Shown one piece after another: positions 47,788 to 57,975 of a stretch of DNA of 64,000 nt (positions within the stretch are counted from its first letter, which is position 1; every line of letters begins with the position of its first letter). A program made the position numbers and the translations under genes. Origin of the DNA: Cohnella sp. SGD-V74 (GTDB taxonomy: Bacteria > Bacillota > Bacilli > Paenibacillales > Paenibacillaceae); the NCBI RefSeq assembly GCF_003001675.1, contig NZ_PVYW01000002.1, forward strand, positions 1-64,000, in the 5' to 3' direction. The notes under the pieces were generated by a model. It saw only the letters and a program-made list of their open reading frames with translations. It made no database searches and was not told where the DNA came from.

Positions 47788-48018
47788 TTATTCCGGGAGA
47801 CGACGATCCGCCTTAGGCTTGTCCGCCTCTTCGGCGGATACGTCCACCCTCTGCGTTCCCCGATCCTTCGGATCGTCCATCAAATCGTTCGCGCCCTTCT
47901 TGAACTCGCGAAGCGTGCGGCCGAAAGCGCGGCCCAGCTCCGGCAGCTTGTTCGGGCCGAACAGCAGCAGCGCGATCAGAACGAGCAGAATAATGCCCGA
48001 AGCACCAATGCCTGACAT
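47788..48018 (-). CDS. tatA: Twin-arginine translocase subunit TatA
   Basis: A 76-residue protein with one N-terminal membrane helix (SGIILLVLIALLLFGPNKLPELGRAFG), the FGP hinge and an amphipathic helix, then a charged tail. It forms the pore ring with TatC. GAGGAGG lies before ATG 48018. 39 bases separate it from the upstream molybdopterin-binding gene. Confidence 0.96.
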   Translation of the reverse strand: MSGIGASGIILLVLIALLLFGPNKLPELGRAFGRTLREFKKGANDLMDDPKDRGTQRVDVSAEEADKPKADRRLPE

Positions 48019-48057
48019 GTCTTTAACCTCCTCTTGGATATGCGGCGTACGGAATAC

Positions 48058-49107
48058 TCAGCAGCGGTGAAGACCGCCGTATCCCATGCTGGCGATATCC
48101 TCTCTTACTATCGTATCTCCAGCCAATACTCTGGATAATAAAACGTCGAATGAAGTGTAAGGGTCGTGCATGACGCATCCGGGCAATCCGAAGATCGGCA
48201 CGCCTTGCATATAACCGAACAGCAGCATCGAGCCCGGAAGCATCGGCGTTCCGTAGCTGACGATGTCGGCTCCGGCTTCGGCAATCGCTCCCGGCGTGCG
48301 GTCGTCGGGATCCACCGACATGCCGCCAGTTACCAGTATCATATCATACCCTTGTTTCCTTAAATAGTGAATTTCATTGACAATTGTATGACGGTCGTCC
48401 GGCGCGAACCTCTGCTCCGCGACTTCCGAGCCGAATTCCGCGAGCTTGGCCGAGACCGCGGGGCCGAACTTGTCTTGAATGCGGCCGGAATACACCTCGC
48501 TGCCCGTCGTCAGCAGTCCCGCCGTCATCCGGCGGAAAGGGCGCACGCTGATCGGAGCGGCTCCGCGTTCGGAACGGTAGTTCCGTGCGATTCTCTCGAC
48601 CTCTTCGACCTTGGCTTTCGGAAGGATCAGCGGAATGGCCCTCGTCGCCGCCAGCGCCTCTCCCGGCCCCACTACGCGGCGATCGACGACGGTCGCGAGC
48701 GCGATGTCGCCCAGCCGGTTGATCTCGTCCACGACTTCGCGCGGGACGGAGACCAGCCCGCGCACGGTCGATTTCAGGCTGACTTTGCCTTCCGCGGGCT
48801 CCCCGAATTCGACGTTGTCGCCGCTCAGCGCCTGCGCCATACGCAACGCCGCATCGTCCTCGTGCAAGTCCGCATCGGCGAGCTCGATCGTATACAGATG
48901 CTCCTTGCCGATGTCTTTGAGCCGCGGCAAGTCCTCCGGCGTCACGACGTGCCCTTTGCGGAAGAGCCTGCCTTTGAATTGCCCGGGAACGATCTGCGTC
49001 AAGTCGTGGGCCAGCACCGTCCCGACGGCATCCTCGACTTTAACTTCTCTCAGCCTCGACGAGCCGATCATCGTCGTTCCGTCGCTGCGGCTTTCCGACG
49101 GCGTCAT
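48058..49107 (-). CDS. Molybdopterin-binding (MoeA-like) protein
   Basis: A 349-residue protein with a MoCF-type domain in the C-terminal half (LLTTGSEVYSGRIQDKFGPAV and TGGMSVDPDDRTPGAI, the molybdopterin site). The N-terminal half has the MoeA-like DAVGTVLAHDLTQIVPG motif. It is shorter than classical MoeA (about 400), so it is either a molybdopterin molybdotransferase variant or a regulatory binding protein. ATG 49107 overlaps the stop of the preceding MoaB-like gene (ATGA). Confidence 0.8.
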   Translation of the reverse strand: MTPSESRSDGTTMIGSSRLREVKVEDAVGTVLAHDLTQIVPGQFKGRLFRKGHVVTPEDLPRLKDIGKEHLYTIELADADLHEDDAALRMAQALSGDNVEFGEPAEGKVSLKSTVRGLVSVPREVVDEINRLGDIALATVVDRRVVGPGEALAATRAIPLILPKAKVEEVERIARNYRSERGAAPISVRPFRRMTAGLLTTGSEVYSGRIQDKFGPAVSAKLAEFGSEVAEQRFAPDDRHTIVNEIHYLRKQGYDMILVTGGMSVDPDDRTPGAIAEAGADIVSYGTPMLPGSMLLFGYMQGVPIFGLPGCVMHDPYTSFDVLLSRVLAGDTIVREDIASMGYGGLHRC

Positions 49108-49598
49108 TGTTCCCGCCCTCCCCGCATTCCCTTGACCTGGTCGAGCGCCTCCGGCAGCAGATCCATCACGGCCATCAAATGCTCGTGAACGCCTTTCGGA
49201 TCCCCCGGAAGGTTCAGGATCAGCGTGCGGCCGCGAATCGCGCACACGCCGCGGAACAGAACGCCGTGACGCGAGCGCTGGGATACGGTCGCGCGCATCG
49301 CCTCGGGAATGCCGGGCACGAGACGCTCCGCCACCCTTAGCGTCGCTTCCGGCGTAACGTCGCGGTAAGCCAGCCCGGTGCCTCCCGTCGTCAAAATCAA
49401 ATCCGCCTGAAAATAATCGGCCATCTCGATCAGCGCCGCGCGGATTTCGTCCTGCTCGTCCGGAACGATCCGGTAGTCGACGATATCTCCGAGCAGCTCT
49501 TCCTCGATCAACTCGCGAATGACCTGGGCGCTCGTGTCCTCCCGTTCCCCTCTCGCGCCTTTGTCGCTAGCCGTTAGCAAGGCCACCTTCCAACGCAT
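49104..49598 (-). CDS. moaB: MoaB/MogA-type molybdopterin adenylyltransferase family protein
   Basis: A 164-residue MoCF protein: WKVALLTASDKGARGEREDTS at the start, then LILTTGGTGLAYRDVTPEAT. The family adenylates molybdopterin before molybdenum insertion. I prefer ATG 49598, eight bases after GGAGGG. It overlaps the MoeA-like gene downstream by four bases and follows moaC. Confidence 0.88.
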   Translation of the reverse strand: MRWKVALLTASDKGARGEREDTSAQVIRELIEEELLGDIVDYRIVPDEQDEIRAALIEMADYFQADLILTTGGTGLAYRDVTPEATLRVAERLVPGIPEAMRATVSQRSRHGVLFRGVCAIRGRTLILNLPGDPKGVHEHLMAVMDLLPEALDQVKGMRGGREQ

Positions 49599-49638
49599 GG
49601 CTCCATCCCTCCGTCCCATGAGTACGAATCCCGTCTGT

Positions 49639-50130
49639 TTATTCCGCCGAACGAACGTAGTCGCCGCTTTTGCCGCCCGTCTTGCTGAGCAGCGCCACGG
49701 AACCGATGACCATGTCCTTCTGCAGCGCCTTGCACATATCGTACACGGTCAACGCGGCCGCGGAGACGGCGGTCAAAGCCTCCATCTCCACGCCGGTTTT
49801 GCCGGTTGTTTTCACTTCCGCCGTAATCGTCAGCGTCTCCGCTCCGTCGTCCGCGAAGCGGATGTCCACTCCCGTCAGCGGAAGCGGATGGCACATCGGA
49901 ATCCAGTCGGATGTCCGCTTGGCCGCTTGAATGCCCGCAATCTGCGCGACGGCGAGCACGTCTCCCTTGGCGACCGAGCGTTCGCGAATTCTGCGCAGCG
50001 TCTCGGGCGCCATCTTGACGTGTCCTTCCGCCACCGCGACTCGGACGGTGTCGGCTTTGCCGGAGACGTCCACCATTCGGGCTCTGCCCTGATCGTTAAA
50101 ATGCGTCAGCGGCTCATCCGTGCGTTCCAT
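49639..50130 (-). CDS. moaC: Cyclic pyranopterin monophosphate synthase
   Basis: A 163-residue enzyme that, after MoaA, forms cyclic pyranopterin monophosphate in molybdenum cofactor synthesis. The conserved [10 protein letters not shown] start, [12 protein letters not shown] active-site strand and [25 protein letters not shown] helix are all present. It overlaps the upstream fau gene by 25 bases. AAGGGGG is seen before ATG 50130. Confidence 0.95.
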   Translation of the reverse strand: MERTDEPLTHFNDQGRARMVDVSGKADTVRVAVAEGHVKMAPETLRRIRERSVAKGDVLAVAQIAGIQAAKRTSDWIPMCHPLPLTGVDIRFADDGAETLTITAEVKTTGKTGVEMEALTAVSAAALTVYDMCKALQKDMVIGSVALLSKTGGKSGDYVRSAE

Positions 50131-50768
50131 TCCGAATCCCCCTTATCGAACCATGTCATGCCTTCGTCCGTCGCCAGCCCGTCCAGCTTGAGATCGTGAG
50201 CTTCCGACGGCAGGTCGGCCTCGACGACTTGCGCGGAGAAGGCAAATCCGATCCACAGCGTTCTGCCCCGCGCCTCGCCCCGTCTCTCGGCGTACAGCCG
50301 ATCGTAGTAGCCTCCGCCGTATCCAAGCCTTCCTCCCGCTCCGTTGAACGCCATTCCGGGAACGAGCACAACGTCGAGCGAATCGGATGCTTCTATTAAA
50401 GAAGCGCGCGCGGGATCGGGCTCCGGCACTCCCCACTTCCCGGGAATCCAGTCCGACGGACCGCGAATCTCGCGCAGCTCCAGCCCGTCCCCGTCCGGCC
50501 TCATTCGCGGCGCGTATACCCGGTCGCCTTGGCTCAGGCAATCGGAGACAAGCGGCAGCGGGGACGCCTCTGAACGAAACGGAGCATAAGCGCACAAGCC
50601 GAGCGAGCGGCCGAGCTCCCTCCTTAGCGGAGACAGCGCTTCGCGCTCCAGCAAGGCGCACAGCCCAGCGGACATGCGCTCCCGCTCGTCCGCGGGCAGT
50701 CCGTCCCGAACGTCCGCCATCCGCCTGCGCCACTGCGCCTTGAGCGCTTCGGCCTCTCTATTTCCCAT
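50106..50768 (-). CDS. fau: 5-formyltetrahydrofolate cyclo-ligase
   Basis: A 220-residue ATP-dependent enzyme converting 5-formyl-THF to 5,10-methenyl-THF. Diagnostic: [24 protein letters not shown], an Arg-rich N-terminal helix (LKAQWRRRM) and HDLKLD near the end. ATG 50768 is preferred because a likely promoter (TTGGCG, 18 bases, TAAAAT) would start the transcript near 50805, after the longer alternative start at 50813. First gene of the run to tatC. Confidence 0.92.
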   Translation of the reverse strand: MGNREAEALKAQWRRRMADVRDGLPADERERMSAGLCALLEREALSPLRRELGRSLGLCAYAPFRSEASPLPLVSDCLSQGDRVYAPRMRPDGDGLELREIRGPSDWIPGKWGVPEPDPARASLIEASDSLDVVLVPGMAFNGAGGRLGYGGGYYDRLYAERRGEARGRTLWIGFAFSAQVVEADLPSEAHDLKLDGLATDEGMTWFDKGDSEWNARMSR

Positions 50769-50811
50769 GAACGGAACCCTGCCTTCGATAATCCATGAAA
50801 ACTTTATTTTC

Positions 50812-50841
50812 ATTTTAGCACTGAATGTCTATTTTCGCCAA
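50812..50841 (-). promoter_or_regulatory. Probable promoter of fau-moa-tat run
   Basis: Minus strand -35 TTGGCG (50841-50836), 18 bases, -10 TAAAAT (50817-50812). Confidence 0.5.
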
Positions 50842-50851
50842 AGGATAACGC

Positions 50852-50882
50852 TTGGACTTTTCCCGCGACTTTACGGTACACT
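50852..50882 (+). promoter_or_regulatory. Possible promoter of ABC-F gene
   Basis: TTGGAC (50852-50857) and TACACT (50877-50882) with a wide 19-base spacer. Weak, but the only candidate in the region. Confidence 0.35.
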
Positions 50883-50923
50883 TGGAAAGTAGCACCGAAA
50901 AGAACTTGTCGGAGGGATTCCTC

Positions 50924-52840
<1,917 letters not shown>

Positions 52841-52843
52841 CAA

Positions 52844-52889
52844 GGGCGCGAATTTTCTCGGTACGTTCGAGAAGATTCGCGCCTCTTTC
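52844..52889 (+). terminator. Terminator of ABC-F gene
   Basis: GGCGCGAATTTTCTCG pairs with CGAGAAGATTCGCGCC around a loop of about seven bases, then TCTTTC. Confidence 0.75.
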
Positions 52890-52934
52890 GGTCGTGCAGC
52901 GGATACTTCGCCGGGCGATCAGTCGTCGTCCACG

Positions 52935-53204
52935 TTATGCACATGGTTATACACAGGCTGCGGACACCTTTCAGAGGGTTGTTAATATTCTGATAACTTT
53001 CAATCGGTTGGGACGCAAGCCTTTTTGTCCGGAATCGGCGTTGCGGGAGCATTTCCCTGCTGTTTTATCCCCTTTATCCACACTATCCACAAAAAAGCTG
53101 TGAAAAACTAATCCCATTTTCAGCGGCGAGCAACCTCTTGTCCCCCAACGCTTTTGGGAGTTTACCCACATTATACACATGCGGTGTGGATAAGTTTGTC
53201 CACA
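52935..53204. other. Cluster of DnaA boxes
   Basis: Five perfect TTATNCACA boxes: 52935-52943, 52947-52955, 53074-53082, 53171-53179 (+) and 53185-53193 (-, reads TGTGGATAA). Three more with one mismatch: CTATCCACA 53083-53091, TTACCCACA 53162-53170, TTGTCCACA 53196-53204. The region (52890-53230) has no gene. No dnaA, rpmH or gyrB adjoins, so it is not a standard oriC; it resembles the DnaA-binding clusters of Bacillus that adjust initiation. Confidence 0.75.
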
Positions 53205-53232
53205 TTGGTTTATTCCCGGCTTATGCGCCAAT

Positions 53233-53270
53233 GAAAAAAGCCACCGCGCTCGGAATAAACGCGATAGCTC
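53233..53270 (-). terminator. Terminator of gluQ
   Basis: On the minus strand AGCTATCGCG pairs (with two G-T pairs) with CGCGGTGGCT, followed by TTTTTTC. Confidence 0.65.
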
Positions 53271-53277
53271 CCCGTTC

Positions 53278-54237
53278 TTATTGCTCCAACAACCACTCTC
53301 GCAAGTCGTCCCCGAAAACGAGTCGTTCTCCGCTAACCGGCTCGAACAGCGGGATCAGTTCCCGAACGCCGACCGGTTCCGGGCGGTCGATCCACCCCGC
53401 CATAGCGGCCAGCAGACCGAGCAGACGCTCGGGCGCAGCGCCGTTCTCCCTTAGCGACGCCAGCGTCAGCGACTTGTCGCGCTTGGACAGGCGGGCTCCG
53501 GTCTCGTCGGCCAGTAGGGGAATGTGGGAGAACCCCGGCGCCCGCAAGCCCAGCACGTCGTACAGCGCGAGCTGTCTGGGCGTGGAGTCGAGCAGATCCG
53601 CCCCGCGCAGCACGTCGGTAATCCCCATGGCGGCATCGTCGACGACGACCGCCAGCTGGTAGCTGAACATGCCGTCCGCGCGTTTGACGACGAAATCTCC
53701 GAGGGCGGAACCGTCGAACGACTGCGGCCCCATCCACCCGTCGGAAAAGTCGATTGCGCCCGCGGGCATCACGAAGCGCTGCGAAGGCGACTTCAGCGCG
53801 CCTTTAGCCATCCGCTCTTCGTCGGTCAATGCTCGGCAAAATCCCGGATAAGCGGCACCCTCGCTCGCCAATCCGTGAGGCGCGCTGGCCAGCGTCGCCA
53901 GATCGCTTCTGCTGCAGTAGCACGGGTAAAGACGCCCTGCCTCCTGAAGCCTCTCCAGCGCCTCTTCGTAGAGCGGCTCGCGAGCGCTCTGCACATACGG
54001 CGCGTGCAGACCGCCTTCCCGCGGACCTTCGTCCCAGTCGAGGCCGAGCCACTGCAGGTCGTCCAGAATCTGCTCGGCGAACGAAGCGCGAGAACGAGCC
54101 TTGTCGATATCCTCCATTCTCAGCGCGATCGTCCCGCCGCACTGCCTCATCTGCAGCCATGCGGACAAAGCGGCGAACGCGTTGCCGATATGCAGCAGCC
54201 CAGAGGGCGTAGGCGCGAATCTTCCGCGACGGATCAT
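53278..54237 (-). CDS. gluQ: Glutamyl-Q tRNA(Asp) synthetase
   Basis: A 319-residue truncated GluRS paralogue lacking the anticodon-binding domain; the family attaches glutamate to queuosine at position 34 of tRNA-Asp. Present: RFAPTPSGLLHIGNAFAAL (HIGH-like motif), LRMEDIDKAR, zinc site CYCS and YPGFC, and ARLSKRDKS (KMSKS-like). ATG 54237 follows AGGAGG by seven bases. The tRNA-Asp gene lies 78 bases upstream on the same strand, with a terminator between them. Confidence 0.94.
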   Translation of the reverse strand: MIRRGRFAPTPSGLLHIGNAFAALSAWLQMRQCGGTIALRMEDIDKARSRASFAEQILDDLQWLGLDWDEGPREGGLHAPYVQSAREPLYEEALERLQEAGRLYPCYCSRSDLATLASAPHGLASEGAAYPGFCRALTDEERMAKGALKSPSQRFVMPAGAIDFSDGWMGPQSFDGSALGDFVVKRADGMFSYQLAVVVDDAAMGITDVLRGADLLDSTPRQLALYDVLGLRAPGFSHIPLLADETGARLSKRDKSLTLASLRENGAAPERLLGLLAAMAGWIDRPEPVGVRELIPLFEPVSGERLVFGDDLREWLLEQ

Positions 54238-54259
54238 AGCCGCACCTCCTCGGTAGATA

Positions 54260-54286
54260 CAAAAAAGAGCAGAGTACGCTCTGCTC
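54260..54286 (-). terminator. Terminator between tRNA-Asp and gluQ
   Basis: Minus strand GAGCAGAG, GTAC-side loop, CTCTGCTC, followed by TTTTTTG. It should end the tRNA transcript; gluQ then needs read-through or a separate promoter, and none is obvious. Confidence 0.8.
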
Positions 54287-54314
54287 GATGCACGTTGCTT
54301 ATGTAGAAAAATCA

Positions 54315-54391
54315 TGGCGGAGCCGACGGGATTCGAACCCGCGGTCTCCTGCGTGACAGGCAGGCATGTTAGGCCTCTACACCACGGCTCC
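54315..54391 (-). tRNA. tRNA-Asp (anticodon GTC)
   Basis: The minus strand folds into a cloverleaf: acceptor GGAGCCG pairing with CGGCTCC, D arm with GTAGAGGCC, anticodon loop CTGTCAC (GTC reads Asp GAC/GAU), T arm GCGGGTTCGAATCCCG, discriminator G and encoded CCA. 77 bases including CCA. It is the substrate of GluQ encoded downstream. Confidence 0.96.
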
Positions 54392-54425
54392 ACACTATAG
54401 TAATCGTGTCTTAGACACAAATAAG

Positions 54426-54455
54426 ATCATACCACGAACGTACGCCATCTGACAA
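54426..54455 (-). promoter_or_regulatory. Promoter of tRNA-Asp
   Basis: Minus strand -35 TTGTCA (54455-54450), 18 bases, -10 TATGAT (54431-54426), 35 bases before the tRNA. Confidence 0.75.
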
Positions 54456-54601
54456 GCTTTATTGCGCCGAACATTCGCGTCAAAACCTCTTTATTTTCTC
54501 GGCTAACCTCTAAGGTTTCTTAAGTTTCCAGCGAATGCCCTTCTGATAAGATTAGGAGGATAACGCCCATTCGGGAAATCCGCACAGGAGGAGAACGAGA
54601 G

Positions 54602-55582
54602 ATGACAAAGCCCCGCGAGCCGCTGGTCACGCACATGTACACCGCCGATCCTTCCGCCCACGTTTTCGAAGGTAAAATTTACGTTTATCCGTCCCACGAT
54701 CTCGATCATGCGAACGAATCGAACGACAACGGGGACCAATACGATATGGAGGATTACCGCGTCCTGTCGCTGGACGAGGAGCTGTCTTCCTGCACCGACC
54801 ATGGGGAAGCGCTTCATCTGCGGGATATCCCGTGGGCGAAGAAGCAGCTCTGGGCCCCGGACGCCGCTTACCGCAACGGAACGTATTATTTGTTTTTCCC
54901 GGCGAGGGACCAGGACGATATTTTTAGAATCGGAGCAGCGACCTCGAAGACGCCGTACGGACCGTTCAAGGCGGAGCTGCAGCCTATTCCGGGCAGCTTC
55001 AGCATCGACCCTGCCGTGTTCGTCGACGAGGACGAGCGGGCGTATATCTTCTTCGGAGGGTTATGGGGGGGACAGCTGGAAAAATGGCAGACCGGCGCGT
55101 TCCAGCCCGACGCTGCAGGGCCGTCCGGTTCAGAGCCCGCTCTCGGACCGCGGGTTGCCGGGCTGAGCGAGGATCTGCTGACGTTCAAAGAAGCTCCCCG
55201 GGAAGTCGCCATCCTGGACGAAGAGGGCCATCCGGTGCAAGCCGGCGACGAGGACAGAAGATACTTCGAAGGCCCGTGGGTTCATAAGCACAACGGCCTC
55301 TATTATCTGTCCTATTCGACGGGCACGACACACCGCATCGTATACGCTACAAGCGACAACCCCCTGGGGCCATACGTCTACCGGGGACAGATTCTGAAGC
55401 CCGTCGTCGGCTGGACGACCCATCACTCCATCGTCCGATTCAAAGATAAGTGGTACTTCTTCTACCACGACAGCACTTTGTCCGGCGGAGCCGACAACAA
55501 GCGGTGCGTGAAGTACGCCGAGCTTGTGTACGAGGACGACGGCTCCATCCGCACGATCGATCCATATGAAGGGGAGGCTTGA
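54602..55582 (+). CDS. GH43 family glycosidase
   Basis: A 326-residue enzyme with no signal peptide, so probably intracellular, acting on imported xylo- or arabino-oligosaccharides. The three GH43 acidic residues are visible: base Asp in TADPSAHVF (about 15-23), pKa-modulating Asp in SIDPAVFVDE (about 138-147) and acid Glu in FEGPWVHKHNG (about 223-233). Exact specificity (xylosidase or arabinofuranosidase) cannot be told. AGGAGGAG lies before ATG 54602. Single-gene unit; just upstream a small dyad (AACCT, 3 bases, AGGTT at about 54504-54516) is seen. Confidence 0.9.
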   Translation: MTKPREPLVTHMYTADPSAHVFEGKIYVYPSHDLDHANESNDNGDQYDMEDYRVLSLDEELSSCTDHGEALHLRDIPWAKKQLWAPDAAYRNGTYYLFFPARDQDDIFRIGAATSKTPYGPFKAELQPIPGSFSIDPAVFVDEDERAYIFFGGLWGGQLEKWQTGAFQPDAAGPSGSEPALGPRVAGLSEDLLTFKEAPREVAILDEEGHPVQAGDEDRRYFEGPWVHKHNGLYYLSYSTGTTHRIVYATSDNPLGPYVYRGQILKPVVGWTTHHSIVRFKDKWYFFYHDSTLSGGADNKRCVKYAELVYEDDGSIRTIDPYEGEA

Positions 55583-55615
55583 CGCGGCGCGATTCAAAAT
55601 GTGATCCAACTCGAA

Positions 55616-55787
55616 GCCGATCCCGTCCGGTTGGAGTTCGACTGCTCGCTTGGCCGCCGCTTGCAGCCCGATCCCGTCGGGTTGGAGTTCGACTGCTCAC
55701 TTGGCCGCCGCTGCAGCCCGTTCCCGTCGGGTTGCAACCTCGCCACCTCCAATTTTCCCGCTGCAGCCCGGCCAAATCGGGCTGCAG
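55616..55787. repeat. 50-bp tandem repeat, 3.4 copies
   Basis: Units 55616-55665, 55666-55715 and 55716-55765 are each exactly 50 bp and end in (C)TTGCA or CTGCA; a partial fourth runs to about 55787. Units 1 and 2 are nearly identical (share TTGGAGTTCGACTGCTC and TTGGCCGCCGCT); unit 3 is diverged in its second half. Each begins with a short dyad (CCCGATCCCGTCGGG in unit 2). The 55583-55928 gap has no convincing gene, though frames stay open because of the high GC. Confidence 0.8.
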
Positions 55788-55928
55788 CTCCATCGCGCCG
55801 CCGTTTCCTGCTCTAACCCGACGCTGTCGGCCTACAAAGCTCCGACATTATTTTGTTTACATCGCTTCTGAATCGTTTCCTACTCCCCCGTCCCCCAATC
55901 CACCCGAACCGAACCGATCCGATCCGCC

Positions 55929-57530
55929 TTACTCTCCGGCCGCTTCCGCCCTCTCATCCTTCCTTCTTCTCGCGAGGATGACGCCGTTCACCGCCGCCAC
56001 GTAAGCGTTGGCCGCGGCCAAAATAATGTCCCGATGGATCGCGGTGCCTACGCTCCGCTTGCCGTCGCCGATGACCGTCACGACCGCTTCGCCGGAAGCG
56101 TCCTCCCCGGTCGACAGCGAGTGCAGTTCCAAATCTTCGAACGCCGCATCCACGGGCATCGCTTCGCGAATGCATTGAATGACCGCCTCGAGCGGCCCTT
56201 CCCCGGCGCCCGTGTACGTCCGCTCCGTCCCGTCGGACGAGCGGCGAATCGTCACAGACGCGATCCGCGAACGGTTCGATCCCGCCAGCACCTGCAAGTC
56301 GACCAGCGAGTAAGGTTGGACAACCGAATCCGTTGATTCGCCGACCAGTTGCATCAGCGTGTCGTCCGTAACGCTCTTCAGCTCGTCGGCCTTCTCCTTG
56401 AACCGCGCGTACAGATCCTCCATCTCCTCGTCGTCGAGCCGGATTCCGAAGTCCGCTACCCGGTGTCGGATCGCATGGCGGCCGGAGTGCTTGCCGAGAA
56501 TGATCATGCTGCGGGGAATGCCCATCGCTTCGGGGTCCATGATCTCGTACGTGTTGCGGTTTTTCAGCAGACCGTCCTGATGGATGCCCGATTCGTGCTG
56601 GAACGCGTTGCGGCCGACGATCGGTTTGTTGTACGAAATCGGAAAATGCATCGTGCGGCTGACGAGGCGCGAAGTCTCGTAGATATGCTCGGTCCGGATG
56701 CCGGTCTCGACGCCCATCGCCTCTCCCCTCGTTTCGATCGCCATGACCAGTTCCTCAAGCGCACAGTTGCCCGCACGCTCTCCTACGCCGTTAACGCTCA
56801 CTTCGACCTGACTCGCGCCGTGGCGAATCGCGGCCAGACTGTTGGCGACAGCCAGCCCCAGATCGTTGTGGCAGTGGGCGCTGTACGCGACTCGGTCCCC
56901 GCCGCGAACGTTCTCGCGAATGCGAGTAAAGAGCGGGCCGAACTCCTCGGGCAGCGCATACCCCATCGTGTCGGGGATGTTGATGATCGTCGCGCCCGCT
57001 CCGATCGCCGTCTCGACGACGCGGTACAGAAACTCTTCGCTGGAACGGGATGCGTCCATCGGAGAAAACTCGATCTCGTCGACGAACTGCTTGCCGTAAG
57101 AAACCATGGAGCGAATCATCTCGACGACTTCGTCCTGCGACTTGCGCAGCTGATAATCCAGATGGATTTGCGAGGACGAGATGAACAGATGAAGGCGGCG
57201 TCTAGCCGCGTCCGTCGTCGCCGCGACGGCGGAATCGATGTCGGCCTTCACGCAGCGCGCGAAGCCGCAAATTTCCACGTTCTGAAGCTCCTGCGAAATC
57301 CGGCGGATCGCCTCGAACTCTCCGGGGCTCGAGATCGGAAAGCCGGGCTCGATGACGTCGACTCCCAACCGGGCCAACTGGCGGGCAATGACGATTTTCT
57401 GCTCGGGCTTCATCGATGCGCCGGGCGCCTGCTCGCCGTCTCTCAGCGTCGTGTCGAAAATGCGAATCCGCCTTTTGTCCGCCGCCTGCACGTTCCTGTC
57501 CATTTTAGCTTCGCTCGTTTGTTTGCTCAT
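55929..57530 (-). CDS. leuA: 2-isopropylmalate synthase
   Basis: A 533-residue enzyme for the first committed step of leucine synthesis (acetyl-CoA plus 2-oxoisovalerate). Catalytic barrel about 20-290: DTTLRDGEQAPGA, HCHNDLGLA with metal His, and VNGVGERAGN; then the linker and the C-terminal leucine-feedback domain (about 405-515). ATG 57530 is chosen, nine bases after GGAGG; ATG 57536 is three bases away. No other leu gene adjoins in this window. Expression should be set by two tandem T-box elements upstream. Confidence 0.96.
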   Translation of the reverse strand: MSKQTSEAKMDRNVQAADKRRIRIFDTTLRDGEQAPGASMKPEQKIVIARQLARLGVDVIEPGFPISSPGEFEAIRRISQELQNVEICGFARCVKADIDSAVAATTDAARRRLHLFISSSQIHLDYQLRKSQDEVVEMIRSMVSYGKQFVDEIEFSPMDASRSSEEFLYRVVETAIGAGATIINIPDTMGYALPEEFGPLFTRIRENVRGGDRVAYSAHCHNDLGLAVANSLAAIRHGASQVEVSVNGVGERAGNCALEELVMAIETRGEAMGVETGIRTEHIYETSRLVSRTMHFPISYNKPIVGRNAFQHESGIHQDGLLKNRNTYEIMDPEAMGIPRSMIILGKHSGRHAIRHRVADFGIRLDDEEMEDLYARFKEKADELKSVTDDTLMQLVGESTDSVVQPYSLVDLQVLAGSNRSRIASVTIRRSSDGTERTYTGAGEGPLEAVIQCIREAMPVDAAFEDLELHSLSTGEDASGEAVVTVIGDGKRSVGTAIHRDIILAAANAYVAAVNGVILARRRKDERAEAAGE

Positions 57531-57642
57531 TATCATTCGCCTCCTAAGATTTTCATCCCGTTTTCGGGATGTCCGGAATTAAAATCCGAGAGAGCGACGG
57601 GCGTTCGCGGGCGCGCGCTGCCCGAGGCTTCCGCAGAAGCGC

Positions 57643-57958
57643 AAAGAAGCCCGTCGTCTCTTAGGCTCAGAGACGACGGGCCTGATTGGGGCCGCCGCGG
57701 TACCACTCCGCTTGAAGGGGTTCGTCTTCCGACGGACGAACGTTCCTTCCACTTGCGTCGCGAATGCCGGCCGTTCGGTCGATCGGCTTCCGCGAGCGCC
57801 CGATATCGGGGGCCAGCCGTAGCGATGTACCGAAGCCGACCGATCTTGATCGGCTCCCTCCAACGCTCCGCTCCCGGGCGAGTTCGGTTCCCTCTTCGGC
57901 TGCGTCGCACCGTCCCGCAGCTCTCTGCGCCCGAGGTCAAACCTACTGCTCCCGTTCC
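57643..57958 (-). promoter_or_regulatory. Proximal T-box riboswitch (leucine) of leuA
   Basis: Minus-strand leader with the T-box sequence AGTGGTACCGCGG (57707-57695) and a terminator (arms GCCCGTCGTCTCT and AGAGACGACGGGC, then TTCTTT) ending at 57643. Stem I includes AGAGAGCTGCGGGA with GACGCAGC and an AGTA bulge motif; opposite it the bases GAACTCGCC place CTC (Leu) in the specifier position. Uncharged tRNA-Leu(GAG) should favour the antiterminator. Confidence 0.88.
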
Positions 57959-57975
57959 TTGCGTTCCTCAAATAT

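Noticed and set aside
52890..53277. DnaA-box region as the chromosomal origin
   Set aside because: Neighbours are an ABC-F gene and gluQ, not dnaA, dnaN, rpmH or gyrB, and no clear unwinding region with short AT repeats is seen. A satellite DnaA cluster explains it better.
53278..54420. gluQ frame extended to 54420
   Set aside because: The extra 61 residues would be translated from the tRNA-Asp gene and its terminator; ATG 54237 has a proper ribosome binding site.
55579..56004. 141-codon + frame across the 50-bp repeat
   Set aside because: Open only because of base composition; it overlaps the end of leuA on the other strand and has Arg/Pro-rich low-complexity content.
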